Under the pieces are notes generated by a model. The model ran no database searches. It was not told where the DNA came from and worked only from the letters and a program-made list of their open reading frames with translations. 64,000 bases of DNA from Bog-473 sp963821755. Its GTDB lineage: Bacteria > Actinomycetota > Acidimicrobiia > Acidimicrobiales > RAAP-2. Made by a program: the position numbers and the translations under genes. Location: NCBI GenBank assembly GCA_963821755.1, contig CAWGEX010000005.1, forward strand, positions 744,001-808,000, given 5' to 3'. Positions 33,356 to 41,997 of this stretch are shown here, in pieces. The stretch's first letter is position 1; each line of letters starts with the position of its first letter.

Positions 33356-34456
33356 TCACCGGAGGATGGAGGCCAGCACCAGTTGGCGGTGCGTGGACGC
33401 GTCGCCCCAGGCTCTCGAGAGGGCCCAGGTGCGCTTCATGAAGAAGTGGAGATCACATTCCCAGGTGTACCCGATGGCCCCGTGGACCTGGAGCGCCACC
33501 CGGGCCGCCCGGTCGGCCGCGTCCGAGGCCATCGCCTTGGCCATCGAAGCGTCGTGCGAGACGGTCGGCTGCGACGTGGCCAGGGACCAGGCGGCGCGAT
33601 ACGCGGCCGGCCGGGCGAATTCCAACTTGACCCGGGCGTCGGCGAGCAGGTGCTTGACGGCTTGAAAGCTGCCGATGGGTTTGCCGAACTGTTGGCGTTC
33701 CCGGGCGTAGTCCGCCGCCATCGTGATCATGCGATCAGCCAACCCGATGAGGAGCGCCGCCGATCCGGCCGCGGCGCGGTCCGCCATGAGTTGGACGATG
33801 GCGTCGGCGGCCACGCCGTACGCCAAGAGGGTGTCGCCCGAGATGGGCCACTGCACCGCGGCAAGGTGGCGTGTCGAATCGAGGGTGGGGGTGGGTCGCA
33901 TGGTGCAGACCGACGCCGGGATGGCGTGCACCTGCCAGCCGGAGTCGGCGTCGCGGCAGGACAGGAGCATCACGTCCGCGCCCGATACGCCGGCCACCCT
34001 CGGGGTGTGCAACATCCCGTCGGCGGACACGGTGGTCGGGGAGGACAGGCCGCCGGCGCCCACGTCGATGCCGCCGACGGCCACGGTGGCGTGGCGTTCC
34101 ACCAGCGCGGCGAGTGCGTGCGCCGCCGGGGCGGCCGGCGACAAGGTGGCCAGCACCGGAGCGGCCAGGCCCGCCGTCTCGAGCAACGGTTCGGGGAGGG
34201 CGGCCCACCCGGCCTCTTCGAGCACACCGACCAGGTCGACATCACCCAATCCGAGACCCCCGGCCGATTCGGGCACCAGGAGGGCCGACGCGCCCAGCTC
34301 GGCCAGCACGCTCCAGCGCTTTTCGGCCAGCGCAGCCCTCTCCTCGGCGCTGGCGGCGTCGGCGGCGCGCAGCGCGGCGACCGGGCACTCGTGTTCGAGG
34401 ACCTGGCGGACCGCCTGTCGCAGGGCTATCTGCTCGTCGGAGAAGGCGAAGTACAT
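33356..34456 (-). CDS. Acyl-CoA dehydrogenase, small (beta-like) subunit type
   Basis: 366-aa acyl-CoA dehydrogenase-like protein with MYFAFSDEQIALRQAVRQVLE at the N-terminus and YARERQQFGKPIGSFQAVKHLLADA plus ALQVHGAIGYTWECDLHFFMKR at the C-terminus. It forms a pair with the larger dehydrogenase encoded two bases upstream, as in heteromeric FadE enzymes of steroid catabolism. The ATG at 34456 is chosen from the family N-terminus. Together with the adjacent thiolase and IpdABC-type genes, a role in sterol or HIP degradation is likely. Confidence 0.88.
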   Translation of the reverse strand: MYFAFSDEQIALRQAVRQVLEHECPVAALRAADAASAEERAALAEKRWSVLAELGASALLVPESAGGLGLGDVDLVGVLEEAGWAALPEPLLETAGLAAPVLATLSPAAPAAHALAALVERHATVAVGGIDVGAGGLSSPTTVSADGMLHTPRVAGVSGADVMLLSCRDADSGWQVHAIPASVCTMRPTPTLDSTRHLAAVQWPISGDTLLAYGVAADAIVQLMADRAAAGSAALLIGLADRMITMAADYARERQQFGKPIGSFQAVKHLLADARVKLEFARPAAYRAAWSLATSQPTVSHDASMAKAMASDAADRAARVALQVHGAIGYTWECDLHFFMKRTWALSRAWGDASTHRQLVLASILR

Positions 34457-34458
34457 GT

Positions 34459-35607
34459 TCAGCCCCGCGGCAATCCGAGCAGTCGCTCGGCCACCACGTT
34501 GCGCTGGATCTCGTTGGTGCCGGCGTAGATGGGCCCGCCCAGCGCAAACAGATAGCCGTCCAACCACGCACCGGGCGCGCCCGACTCGAGCAGTTCGGCT
34601 TCGGGGCCGAGCAGGTCGAGAGCGGCGTCATGTATGGCCAGGTCGGTCTCGGACCAGAAGATCTTGTTGCAGCTGGCTTCGGGTCCGACCCCATGGCCCT
34701 GGGCGACTCTGGTGGCCGTCCAATAGGTGTGCAATTGATAGGCCTCGGCGTCCATGTGGGCCTGGGCGATGGCGTCGGCCGATCGAGCGGAGCCGCGGCG
34801 CGACACGAAGAGCTCGACCAGTCGGTCCGCCGCTTCGGTATACCGGGCCGGGCTGCGCAGACTGAGGCCGCGCTCGCTGCCGGCGGTGGACATGGCGACC
34901 GACCAGCCGGCGCCCTCGTCGCCCAGCATCTGGGAGTCGGGTATCTCGACCCGGTCGAAGAAGATCTCGGCGAAGCCCGTCTCGCCGTCGATCTGGGGAA
35001 TGGGCCGGACCGTGACCCCCGGCGCGTCGAGGGGGATGAGGAAGTAGCTCAAGCCGCGGTGTCGCTCGGCTTCGGGGTCGGTGCGGAAAATACCGAAACA
35101 CCAGTGGGCGAAGGCACCCCGGCTGGCCCACGTCTTCTGCCCGGTGAGGAGCCAGCCGTCGCCGTCGCTGTTGCGGACGGCGCGGGAACGGATCCCCGCC
35201 AGGTCGCTACCGGCGTCAGGCTCGGACCAGCCCTGGCACCACACCTCTTCCCCCGAGGCCATCGGCAGCAGGAAGCGCTCCTTCTGTGCGGTCGTGCCGT
35301 ACTCGAGCAAGGTGGGGGCCAGGAGGAAGATGCCGTTCTGGCTGACCCGCTTGGGCGCCCGGGCGCGGTAGTACTCCTCCTCGAAGATCAGCCACTCCAT
35401 GATGCCGACGCCGCGGCCGCCGTACGCCGTGGGCCAACTGACCACCGACCAACGATCCTCGAAGAGCCGGCGCTCCCACGCCCGGTGGGCGGTGAAGCCC
35501 TCGGCCGTGTCGAGGGAGGCGAGCGGATCGGCCGCGACGTGGGCGGTCAGCCAGGCGCGCGCCTCGGCCCGGAACGCCTCTTGCTCCGGCGTGAAGGTCA
35601 GGTCCAT
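34459..35607 (-). CDS. Acyl-CoA dehydrogenase, large (alpha-like) subunit type
   Basis: 382-aa acyl-CoA dehydrogenase with DLTFTPEQEAFRAEARAWL, CQGWSEPDAGSDLAGIRS, KTWASRGAFAHWC and the C-terminal GTNEIQRNVVAERLLGLPRG. The motif set is that of FadE-type subunits in mycobacterial steroid regulons. The start could be 35607 or 35613; no good ribosome site discriminates. It is divergent from the thiolase gene, so the two likely share a control region (35608-35740), in which no clear KstR or KstR2 box is visible. Confidence 0.9.
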   Translation of the reverse strand: MDLTFTPEQEAFRAEARAWLTAHVAADPLASLDTAEGFTAHRAWERRLFEDRWSVVSWPTAYGGRGVGIMEWLIFEEEYYRARAPKRVSQNGIFLLAPTLLEYGTTAQKERFLLPMASGEEVWCQGWSEPDAGSDLAGIRSRAVRNSDGDGWLLTGQKTWASRGAFAHWCFGIFRTDPEAERHRGLSYFLIPLDAPGVTVRPIPQIDGETGFAEIFFDRVEIPDSQMLGDEGAGWSVAMSTAGSERGLSLRSPARYTEAADRLVELFVSRRGSARSADAIAQAHMDAEAYQLHTYWTATRVAQGHGVGPEASCNKIFWSETDLAIHDAALDLLGPEAELLESGAPGAWLDGYLFALGGPIYAGTNEIQRNVVAERLLGLPRG

Positions 35608-35740
35608 GCTCATGCTCACGCGCTGCCCATGCGGGTGCGAATCTGGCACACCCCCGGAGGGATTGCCAAGGCGAGGGGGAGGCCCAGTGGGGGGCCCGGC
35701 CCTGGAAACCCGTAGGATTCATGGTCACCGTGAGCGCCCG

Positions 35741-36922
35741 ATGCCCAACGCCGTAATCATCGATGCCGTCAGGACCCCTGTGGGGCGGCGGGGCGGCCGC
35801 CTCTCGGGCTGGCACGCCACCGATCTGGCCGCTCAGCCCCTGGCCGCGCTGCTGGCCCGAAACGATCTTGATCCGGCCCTGGTCGAGGACGTGATCATGG
35901 GCTGCACCATGACCGTGGGCGAGCAGGCCATGAACATCGCCCGCAACGCGGCGTTGGCCGCCGGGTTTCCCGACTCGGTGCCCGGCACGACCGTGGACCG
36001 CCAGTGCGGGTCGGCCCAGCAGGCCATCCATTTCGCGGCCCAAGCGGTGATGTCGGGCGCCATGGACATCGCCATCGGCGCCGGGGTGGAGTCGATGAGC
36101 CGGGTGCCGATCGGCTCGACGACCGAACCGGGCCCCGGGGAGGCCTACGGGCCGCTCTACACCGAACGCTTCGAGTTGATCCACCAGGGCGAGTGCGCCG
36201 AGGAGATCGCCCGGCGCTGGAAGGTGACCCGGGACGAGATGGACGCCTTCGCCCTGGCGTCGCATGAACGGGCGGCCCGGGCCGGCGACGAGGGGCGCTT
36301 CGCCGATGAGATCGTGCCGTTGGAGGCCCGGGTGCATCCCGACGTGCCGGGCGCGGCCGACGTCACGGGAATGCTGGAGAGCGACGAAGGCGTGCGGCGC
36401 GACACCTCGTTGGAGAAGCTGTCTGGCCTGCGCCCGGCCTTTTCCGAGGGTGGCTCCGTGACGGCCGGGACCTCGTCGCAGATTTCCGACGGCGCGGCGG
36501 CCGTATTGATCATGAGCGAGGAGAAGGCTTCGGCCCTGGGCCTGCGGGCCCGGGCCCGTTTCCACACTTTCGCCGTGGCGGCCAACGATCCACAGATCAT
36601 GCTGACCGCCCCGATCCCGGCCACCGAGTTGGTGCTGGCCAAATCCAAACTGTCGCTCGACGACATCGACCTGATCGAGATCAACGAGGCCTTTGCATCG
36701 GTGGTGCTGGCCTGGGCGCGCGAGTTCCACCCGGACATGGACCGGGTCAACCCGAACGGAGGGGCCATCGCCATCGGTCATCCGACCGGGTGCTCAGGGG
36801 CACGGCTGATGGCGACGTTGCTCAATGAACTGGAGCGGACCGGCGGGCGATACGGGCTGCAGACCATGTGTGAAGGCGGCGGCCAGGCCAATGCCACCAT
36901 CATCGAGAGGCTGGGAGTGTGA
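35741..36922 (+). CDS. Thiolase (acetyl-CoA C-acyltransferase, FadA6-like by context)
   Basis: 393-aa degradative thiolase with all catalytic motifs: nucleophilic Cys in TVDRQCGSAQQA, His in IAIGHPTGCSGAR and the second Cys in MCEGGGQANATI. It cleaves a 3-ketoacyl-CoA with CoA. Its neighbours (two FadE subunits, DUF35, SCPx-type thiolase and IpdABC) suggest a role in steroid ring or side-chain beta-oxidation, where FadA6 is the mycobacterial counterpart; the assignment is by context only. The stop overlaps the GTG of the DUF35 gene. Confidence 0.9.
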   Translation: MPNAVIIDAVRTPVGRRGGRLSGWHATDLAAQPLAALLARNDLDPALVEDVIMGCTMTVGEQAMNIARNAALAAGFPDSVPGTTVDRQCGSAQQAIHFAAQAVMSGAMDIAIGAGVESMSRVPIGSTTEPGPGEAYGPLYTERFELIHQGECAEEIARRWKVTRDEMDAFALASHERAARAGDEGRFADEIVPLEARVHPDVPGAADVTGMLESDEGVRRDTSLEKLSGLRPAFSEGGSVTAGTSSQISDGAAAVLIMSEEKASALGLRARARFHTFAVAANDPQIMLTAPIPATELVLAKSKLSLDDIDLIEINEAFASVVLAWAREFHPDMDRVNPNGGAIAIGHPTGCSGARLMATLLNELERTGGRYGLQTMCEGGGQANATIIERLGV

Positions 36923-37365
36923 CGACCCGCGCCCCGGTGATCGAAGGGTGGTTCACCGTCGACGACGATGGAACCGCCGCGCTGACCGGTTCGCGCTGCT
37001 CGGGTTGTGGCACCTTCGCCTTTCCGGCCGCCACGACGTACTGCGGCAATCCCGACTGCGCGTCGCGGGCGTTCGAGGTGGTGGCCCTGTCGCGCCGGGG
37101 CAAGATCTGGTCGTACACCGACGCCCGGTACCAGCCGCCGCCGCCCTACGTGCCCGCGGATCCCTACGTGCCGTTCTGCCTGGTCGCGGTGGAGTTGGCC
37201 GCCGAGAAACTCGTGGTGATGGGACAGGTGGTGGGCGGGGTGACGGTCGGCGACCTCAACGTCGGGGACGAGGTGGAGCTGGTGGCTGACACCCTCTACT
37301 CGGAGGGCGACCACGACCATCTGGTGTGGAAGTGGAAGCCCGTGGCCGAGTCCAAGGAGGCCTGA
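36919..37365 (+). CDS. DUF35 / OB-fold zinc-ribbon protein
   Basis: 148-aa DUF35 protein: zinc ribbon with RCSGCGTFAFP and YCGNPDCAS (four cysteines), then an OB-fold (GKIWSYTDARYQPPPPYVP to the C-terminus). It overlaps the thiolase stop and is followed three bases after its own stop by the SCPx-type thiolase, its probable partner. Acyl-CoA-binding support for a thiolase or aldolase is the known role of such pairs. Confidence 0.87.
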   Translation: MTTRAPVIEGWFTVDDDGTAALTGSRCSGCGTFAFPAATTYCGNPDCASRAFEVVALSRRGKIWSYTDARYQPPPPYVPADPYVPFCLVAVELAAEKLVVMGQVVGGVTVGDLNVGDEVELVADTLYSEGDHDHLVWKWKPVAESKEA

Positions 37366-37368
37366 ACC

Positions 37369-38583
37369 GTGCCGGACGACAAGAGAATCGCCGTCCTCGG
37401 CGCCGGCATGCATCCCTGGGGCAAGTGGGGCCGGCCCTTCGTCGAGTACGGCATGGCCGCCGTCCATGATGCGCTCGACGATGCCGGACTGACCTGGCGG
37501 GACGTTCAGTTCGTCTCGGGGGCCGAGACCATCCGCAACGGATACCCGGGCTTCGTGGCCGGTGCCACCTTCGCGCAAGCATTGGGCTGGACCGGGGCGC
37601 GCGTGTCGAGTTCCTACGCCGCCTGCGCGTCGGGGGCGGCCGCCATCGGGAACGCCCGGGCCCAAATTCTGGCCGGTCTGTGCGACGTGGCGCTGGTGGT
37701 CGGCGCGGACACCACACCCAAGGGGTTCTTCACCCCGGTCGGGGGAGGTGAGCGCAAGGACGACCCGGACTGGTTGCGTTTTCACCTGATGGGTGCCACC
37801 AATCCGACCTACTTCGCCCTGTACGCGCGCCGCCGCATGGATCGCTTCGGGGCGACCGAGGAGGATTTCGCGCTGGTCAAGGTCAAGAACGCGCGGCATG
37901 GTCTGGCCAACCCGTACGCCCGCTACCGGGGCGAAGTGACGGTCGACGAGGTCCTGGCCTCGCCCATGGTGGCCGACCCCCTCCGTCTGCTCGAGATCTG
38001 CGCCACGTCTGATGGCGGTGCTGCGCTGGTGCTGACCAGCATGGACTTCGCCCGCCGCCACGCCGGTCGGGCCGACCCGCTGGTCACCATCGACGCCGTG
38101 TCCACGGTCACGCCGTCCTTCCCCAACACGGTGATCGAGATGCCCAACTTCTCGACGGACTCGTCCGTCGCCTCGGGCGCCGGCGACGTGGGCCGAGCCG
38201 GCTTCCGGCCCTCCATCACCGCCGCCGCCTACGCCGAAGCCGGGATCGGCCCCGACGATCTGGACCTGGCCGAGGTCTACGACCTCTCGGCCGCCCTGGA
38301 ACTGGACTGGTACGAGGACATCGGCCTGTGCGGGGAGGGGGAGGCCGAGAAGTTGCTGCGCGACGGTGTCACCTCGCTCGGGGGCCGGGTGCCGGTCAAT
38401 CCGTCCGGGGGGCTGTCCTGCTTCGGGGAAGCCATCCCGGCTCAGGCCATCGCCCAGGTGTGCGAATCGGTCTGGCAGCTGCGTGGGACGGCGACCGGGC
38501 ACCAGGTCGAGGGGGCGAGGGTGGCGGTCACGGCCAACCAGGGCCTGTTCGGGCACGGATCGTCCGTTCTCCTCACCCGCTGA
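37369..38583 (+). CDS. SCPx/lipid-transfer-type thiolase
   Basis: 404-aa thiolase-superfamily protein of the sterol-carrier-protein-x type. Unlike the two Ltp-like proteins at 53-55 kb, it retains the nucleophilic Cys (SSYAACASGAAAIG). The C-terminal region shows VNPSGGLSCFGEAIPAQ. An AAGGAGG ribosome site within the end of the DUF35 gene sets the GTG start at 37369. It probably works as a complex with the DUF35 protein on a branched or steroid-derived acyl-CoA. Confidence 0.87.
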   Translation: MPDDKRIAVLGAGMHPWGKWGRPFVEYGMAAVHDALDDAGLTWRDVQFVSGAETIRNGYPGFVAGATFAQALGWTGARVSSSYAACASGAAAIGNARAQILAGLCDVALVVGADTTPKGFFTPVGGGERKDDPDWLRFHLMGATNPTYFALYARRRMDRFGATEEDFALVKVKNARHGLANPYARYRGEVTVDEVLASPMVADPLRLLEICATSDGGAALVLTSMDFARRHAGRADPLVTIDAVSTVTPSFPNTVIEMPNFSTDSSVASGAGDVGRAGFRPSITAAAYAEAGIGPDDLDLAEVYDLSAALELDWYEDIGLCGEGEAEKLLRDGVTSLGGRVPVNPSGGLSCFGEAIPAQAIAQVCESVWQLRGTATGHQVEGARVAVTANQGLFGHGSSVLLTR

Positions 38584-38771
38584 GTGGCCTCTGAACGCCG
38601 GCTGAGCGAAAATTTCTAGGATTGGGAACTCGGGTTTCGGGGTATCGGGTAGGGCGACGGCATTTCCGCGCCGGCTTTGCTTAGGCTGACCTGAGTCCAG
38701 TTTGCGCTGATAGGCGTCACGATGTGCCGAACGGTCACATTGGATGGAACGACACGGCGGAAGGAGTCTGG

Positions 38772-39221
38772 ATGCTGGCAACCGATGTGGAGAGGTCCCG
38801 TAATGCCGTTCAAACTCGAGAAGGAGCCAACGGCACGGTGACGGACCACAACGAAGCGAGCCCGAGAGCCGAGACGGATGAGGTGCTCAAGGCTCTGGGC
38901 GAGTTGGAACTGGTCTTGCGCGAGAACGCCGAGCAGGAACGGTTGCTCTTCCAGCGGGTGGGCGCACTGCGTCTGGCCCGAGAGAGCGGCAAGGAGTGGC
39001 GGTCCATCCTGTCGGACGAGGAAGAGCCGGGAACCGTGCAAATGGTCAGCACGGTCCTGCGGCGTCAGTCCGAGGCCAGCGGGTACCTGCGGCGGTCGTT
39101 GGTCGTCGCCCTGCGGGCCGAAGGACAGAGCATTCCGAGCATCGCCCATCTCTTCGGCGTGACCCATCAGCGGGTGTCCAACCTGTTGCGTCGCGTCGCA
39201 CAGGGCGGCACCTCAGCCTAA
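38772..39221 (+). CDS. Putative DNA-binding protein with C-terminal helix-turn-helix
   Basis: 149-aa protein not assigned to a named family. An N-terminal unstructured stretch of about 30 residues is followed by a charged, probably coiled-coil helix region (LKALGELELVLRENAEQERLL) and a C-terminal helix-turn-helix (SIPSIAHLFGVTHQRVSNLLRR) like that of small sigma-factor-region-4 or MerR/Xre-type DNA-binding elements. The ATG at 38772 is chosen for its AAGGAG ribosome site. It stands alone with a 188-base upstream region and converges with the ipdC-like gene, overlapping its stop by four bases. It could be a local regulator of the flanking steroid genes. Confidence 0.7.
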   Translation: MLATDVERSRNAVQTREGANGTVTDHNEASPRAETDEVLKALGELELVLRENAEQERLLFQRVGALRLARESGKEWRSILSDEEEPGTVQMVSTVLRRQSEASGYLRRSLVVALRAEGQSIPSIAHLFGVTHQRVSNLLRRVAQGGTSA

Positions 39222-40330
39222 GGCGAGGCGCCGCCTCCGGTCGAAGTCGGGGAGCTAAAGCGCTGCAGCACCTCGTCGGCTTCGGCCATGACGCCGTCAA
39301 TGATGTCGGCCACCGTCGGCCATTGGTCGATCAGCCCAACCACCTGACCGGTCGGCAGCACGCCCACGTCCGTCCGGCCGTCGACCAGTGCCGCCTTGGT
39401 CATCACGGGTGCGTTGGCCGCCATGACCACTTGCGGCCAGGTGAGCTCGTTGCCCTCCTTCATGGCTCGTCCCTCCTTGAGGAGCGCCACGAGTGACGCT
39501 CCTGATTCACGGCGGAACTGATGGGCACTGCGCAACGCCCGCGGCAGGGCACGCAGCCAGCCCTGGGCCTCGAGGTGTTCCACCAGATCGGTGCGCACCA
39601 CCCGCTGCGGCGCGCCGTCGACCTTGGTGGTGACCACGGTGCCCGTCACCGGCGTGGCGACATACTGCGCCTTGATGGCGTCGGGCACCCGGCTCTCCGC
39701 CGAGAGCAGGAATCGGGTCCCCATGGCGATGCCCGAGGCGCCGTAGGCGAGCGCGGCGACCAGGCCACGACCGCTGAAGAAGCCACCGGCGCCGATGACG
39801 AGGACGCGGTCGCCGACGGCCTCGACCACCTGGGGCAACAGGAGCGATGTGGGCACCGGCCCAGTGTGGCCACCGCCTTCGCCGCCCTGGGCGATGACCG
39901 CGTCGACGCCCCACTCGGCCACCTTCTCGGCATGACGCCGCGCCCCCACGGTGGGCATGACGAACAGACCGGCTTCCTTGCAGCGCGCCACCAGGTCGGG
40001 ATTGGGAGCCTGGGCGAAGCTGGCCACCCGGGCCCCAGTCTCGATCATCAGGGCGATGCGGTCACCGACGTCGGCCACGTCGGTGCGCAGGTTGACGCCG
40101 AAGGGTGCGGTGGTCCGGGCCCGTACCTCGCCGATGGCGGTGGCGAGTTCCTCCAGCGTCATGGTGGCCGAGGCCAGGATCCCCAGGCCGCCAGCGGTGG
40201 CCGTGGCCGCCACCAGCCGCGGTCCGGCCACCCACCCCATGCCGGTCTGCACGATGGGGTAGCGCACCCCCACCTGGGCGCAGAACTCGGTGTGCAGGGC
40301 GGGATGGCGGGAGGTCGGCGTGGCGGTCAG
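39218..40330 (-). CDS. ipdC: IpdC-like flavin oxidoreductase (nitronate monooxygenase fold)
   Basis: About 370-aa FMN-dependent TIM-barrel protein of the 2-nitropropane dioxygenase family: YPIVQTGMGWVAGPRLV, APFGVNLRTD, QGGEGGGHTGP, GAGGFFSGRGLVAALAYGA. It follows ipdB in the order echA20-ipdA-ipdB-ipdC known from the mycobacterial KstR2 regulon, where IpdC reduces a hydroxylated HIP-derived CoA ester. No ATG, GTG or TTG lies where the family begins; the best candidate is CTG at 40330, overlapping the ipdB stop as CTGA. Otherwise the protein would lose its first strand. Confidence 0.82.
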   Translation of the reverse strand: MTATPTSRHPALHTEFCAQVGVRYPIVQTGMGWVAGPRLVAATATAGGLGILASATMTLEELATAIGEVRARTTAPFGVNLRTDVADVGDRIALMIETGARVASFAQAPNPDLVARCKEAGLFVMPTVGARRHAEKVAEWGVDAVIAQGGEGGGHTGPVPTSLLLPQVVEAVGDRVLVIGAGGFFSGRGLVAALAYGASGIAMGTRFLLSAESRVPDAIKAQYVATPVTGTVVTTKVDGAPQRVVRTDLVEHLEAQGWLRALPRALRSAHQFRRESGASLVALLKEGRAMKEGNELTWPQVVMAANAPVMTKAALVDGRTDVGVLPTGQVVGLIDQWPTVADIIDGVMAEADEVLQRFSSPTSTGGGASP

Positions 40331-41097
40331 CTCTTGATGTCCCGGTCGCGCAGCGAGGTCGGGTCCAGCACCGTGCGCAGCAGGTCGAGCTCTTCGGGCG
40401 TGGGAAGTCGGGTCTCCGCCACATCGTCGGGAATGGTCAGGGAGAACCCGGTGGCGCCGACGATGTCCTCCACGCTGACGCCGGGGTGACGCGAGGCCAG
40501 GCGCATGGTGTGGTCCGGGGTTTCGAAGTCGAACACGCCGAGGTTGGAGACGACGCGCCGGACGTCGTGAAACCGGGTGGCGCCGGCGCCGGCGGCCGCC
40601 GCCCGGGCGTAGCCGACGCCGCTCACCACATCGACCCGGGCCACGAAACTGCGAACGGAGTGGTCGGGCACCCAGTAGCTGGTCGGGTGGTTGACCGAAT
40701 TGCCCGGCGCCCCCCGCACGCCGACCAGTTGCACCTTGGGACGAGCGTGGTCGCCGATGGCCGAGATGTTCTGGTTCCCGTCCCGGTCGATCTGGCTGGC
40801 CATCATCATGATGTGCCGCCGTCCGGACCACACCACGTCGAACACGCTCCGGTACGGCATGGCCGCCTCACGAATCAACTCGTGCGGTCGGGCGGTGAGC
40901 GGGGGTGCGCCGACCATGAGGGCGGCTTCACCGTCGGTCAGGACCAGGTCGGGGGCAAAGGTCGACTTGGCCAGCCGGGCGCCGAGGGCGGGGATGTTGC
41001 CGAACGGGCTGGCCATGATCTCGCCGGCCCCGCGCCAGGCGTCGGCGCAGGCGATGACGCAGGACTCGGCCCGGCTGACGCCGGCGTCCTCGCTCAT
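40327..41097 (-). CDS. ipdB: CoA-transferase-family beta subunit, IpdB-like
   Basis: 256-aa beta subunit of the class I CoA-transferase fold (SRAESCVIACADAWRGAGEI, SNLGVFDFETPDHTMRLASRHPGV). With IpdA it forms, in mycobacteria, a hydrolase that opens the last steroid ring (COCHEA-CoA) rather than a true CoA-transferase. The ATG at 41097 overlaps the ipdA stop (ATGA) and has a GGAGCG ribosome site. The IpdB assignment rests on family plus exact operon order. Confidence 0.87.
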   Translation of the reverse strand: MSEDAGVSRAESCVIACADAWRGAGEIMASPFGNIPALGARLAKSTFAPDLVLTDGEAALMVGAPPLTARPHELIREAAMPYRSVFDVVWSGRRHIMMMASQIDRDGNQNISAIGDHARPKVQLVGVRGAPGNSVNHPTSYWVPDHSVRSFVARVDVVSGVGYARAAAAGAGATRFHDVRRVVSNLGVFDFETPDHTMRLASRHPGVSVEDIVGATGFSLTIPDDVAETRLPTPEELDLLRTVLDPTSLRDRDIKS

Positions 41098-41984
41098 GGC
41101 GCGCTCCGTTCCTTCACGTGGGCCTGGTACTCCGATTCGGTCACGTACAGGTAGCGCTGCGCAAAGGCGCGCCACGCCTCGGCGTCACCGGCGGAGGCGG
41201 CGTACTCCTTCTGGAACGCCTCGTCGCGCCCGTAGTCGGGCGGATTGGCGGTGAAGTGCGCCCCCCCGGGAGTCTCGACCACCCCGTCGGTCATCATGCG
41301 GTGGATGACCACCGAGCTGAGTGGACCCTCGTCGGTCAAGCTCCCGCTCTCCAGCACGCGCTCGGTGGTGACGAAGCGGCGATCGGCCGCTCCGAGAAAG
41401 AGCGGATCGAAGAAGACGTCGGGCGCGAGGATCTGGCCGTTGCCGGCTACGTCGGCCCGGTTGGTATGGATGATGGCGGCATCGAGGCGCAGGGCCGGCA
41501 TGGCGACCAGTTCGACCTCGGCGTCGGACGGGTCACCGAGAAACGGGCTGTCGGCGCCGTAGGGGGAGCGGACCAGGCGAAGGTCGGGGTTGACGGTGAG
41601 CACGTCGGATCCGAGCCCGGCCCGGGTGGGCAGGAAGGGCACCCGCCAGGCCGCGGCCTGGAGCCCCTGGAAGAACATGCCCTCGTCGACCTCCATGACC
41701 TCGACCCGCCCTTGCTGGCGAGCGGCGCGCCAGTGCGGGTCGAGCGCGATGGAGTCCAGGGTGACGAAGCCGCACACCACCTTGCGCACCTTGCCGGTGG
41801 CGCAGAGCAGCCCGATGTCGGGGCCGCCATAGGCCACGACGGTCAGGTCGGTGAGATCGGAGCGGCACAGGGCGCGAACGGCGGCCATGGGCTTGCGGCG
41901 GGAGCCCCAGCCTCCGATGCCGATGGTCATGCCCGAACGGAGTTCGCCGACGATGTCGTCCACCGTCGTGCGCTTGTCGCTCAT
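41094..41984 (-). CDS. ipdA: CoA-transferase-family alpha subunit, IpdA-like
   Basis: 296-aa alpha subunit of the class I CoA-transferase fold, with SGMTIGIGGWGSRRKPMAAVRA near the start, the EVDEGMFFQGLQAAA region and AIIHTNRADVAGNG. With IpdB it makes the ring-opening hydrolase of HIP (steroid C and D ring) degradation. The ATG at 41984 is chosen because the fold begins there; it lies 13 bases after the echA20-like gene. Confidence 0.87.
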   Translation of the reverse strand: MSDKRTTVDDIVGELRSGMTIGIGGWGSRRKPMAAVRALCRSDLTDLTVVAYGGPDIGLLCATGKVRKVVCGFVTLDSIALDPHWRAARQQGRVEVMEVDEGMFFQGLQAAAWRVPFLPTRAGLGSDVLTVNPDLRLVRSPYGADSPFLGDPSDAEVELVAMPALRLDAAIIHTNRADVAGNGQILAPDVFFDPLFLGAADRRFVTTERVLESGSLTDEGPLSSVVIHRMMTDGVVETPGGAHFTANPPDYGRDEAFQKEYAASAGDAEAWRAFAQRYLYVTESEYQAHVKERSAP

Positions 41985-41997
41985 GTGGTGCGCCGGG

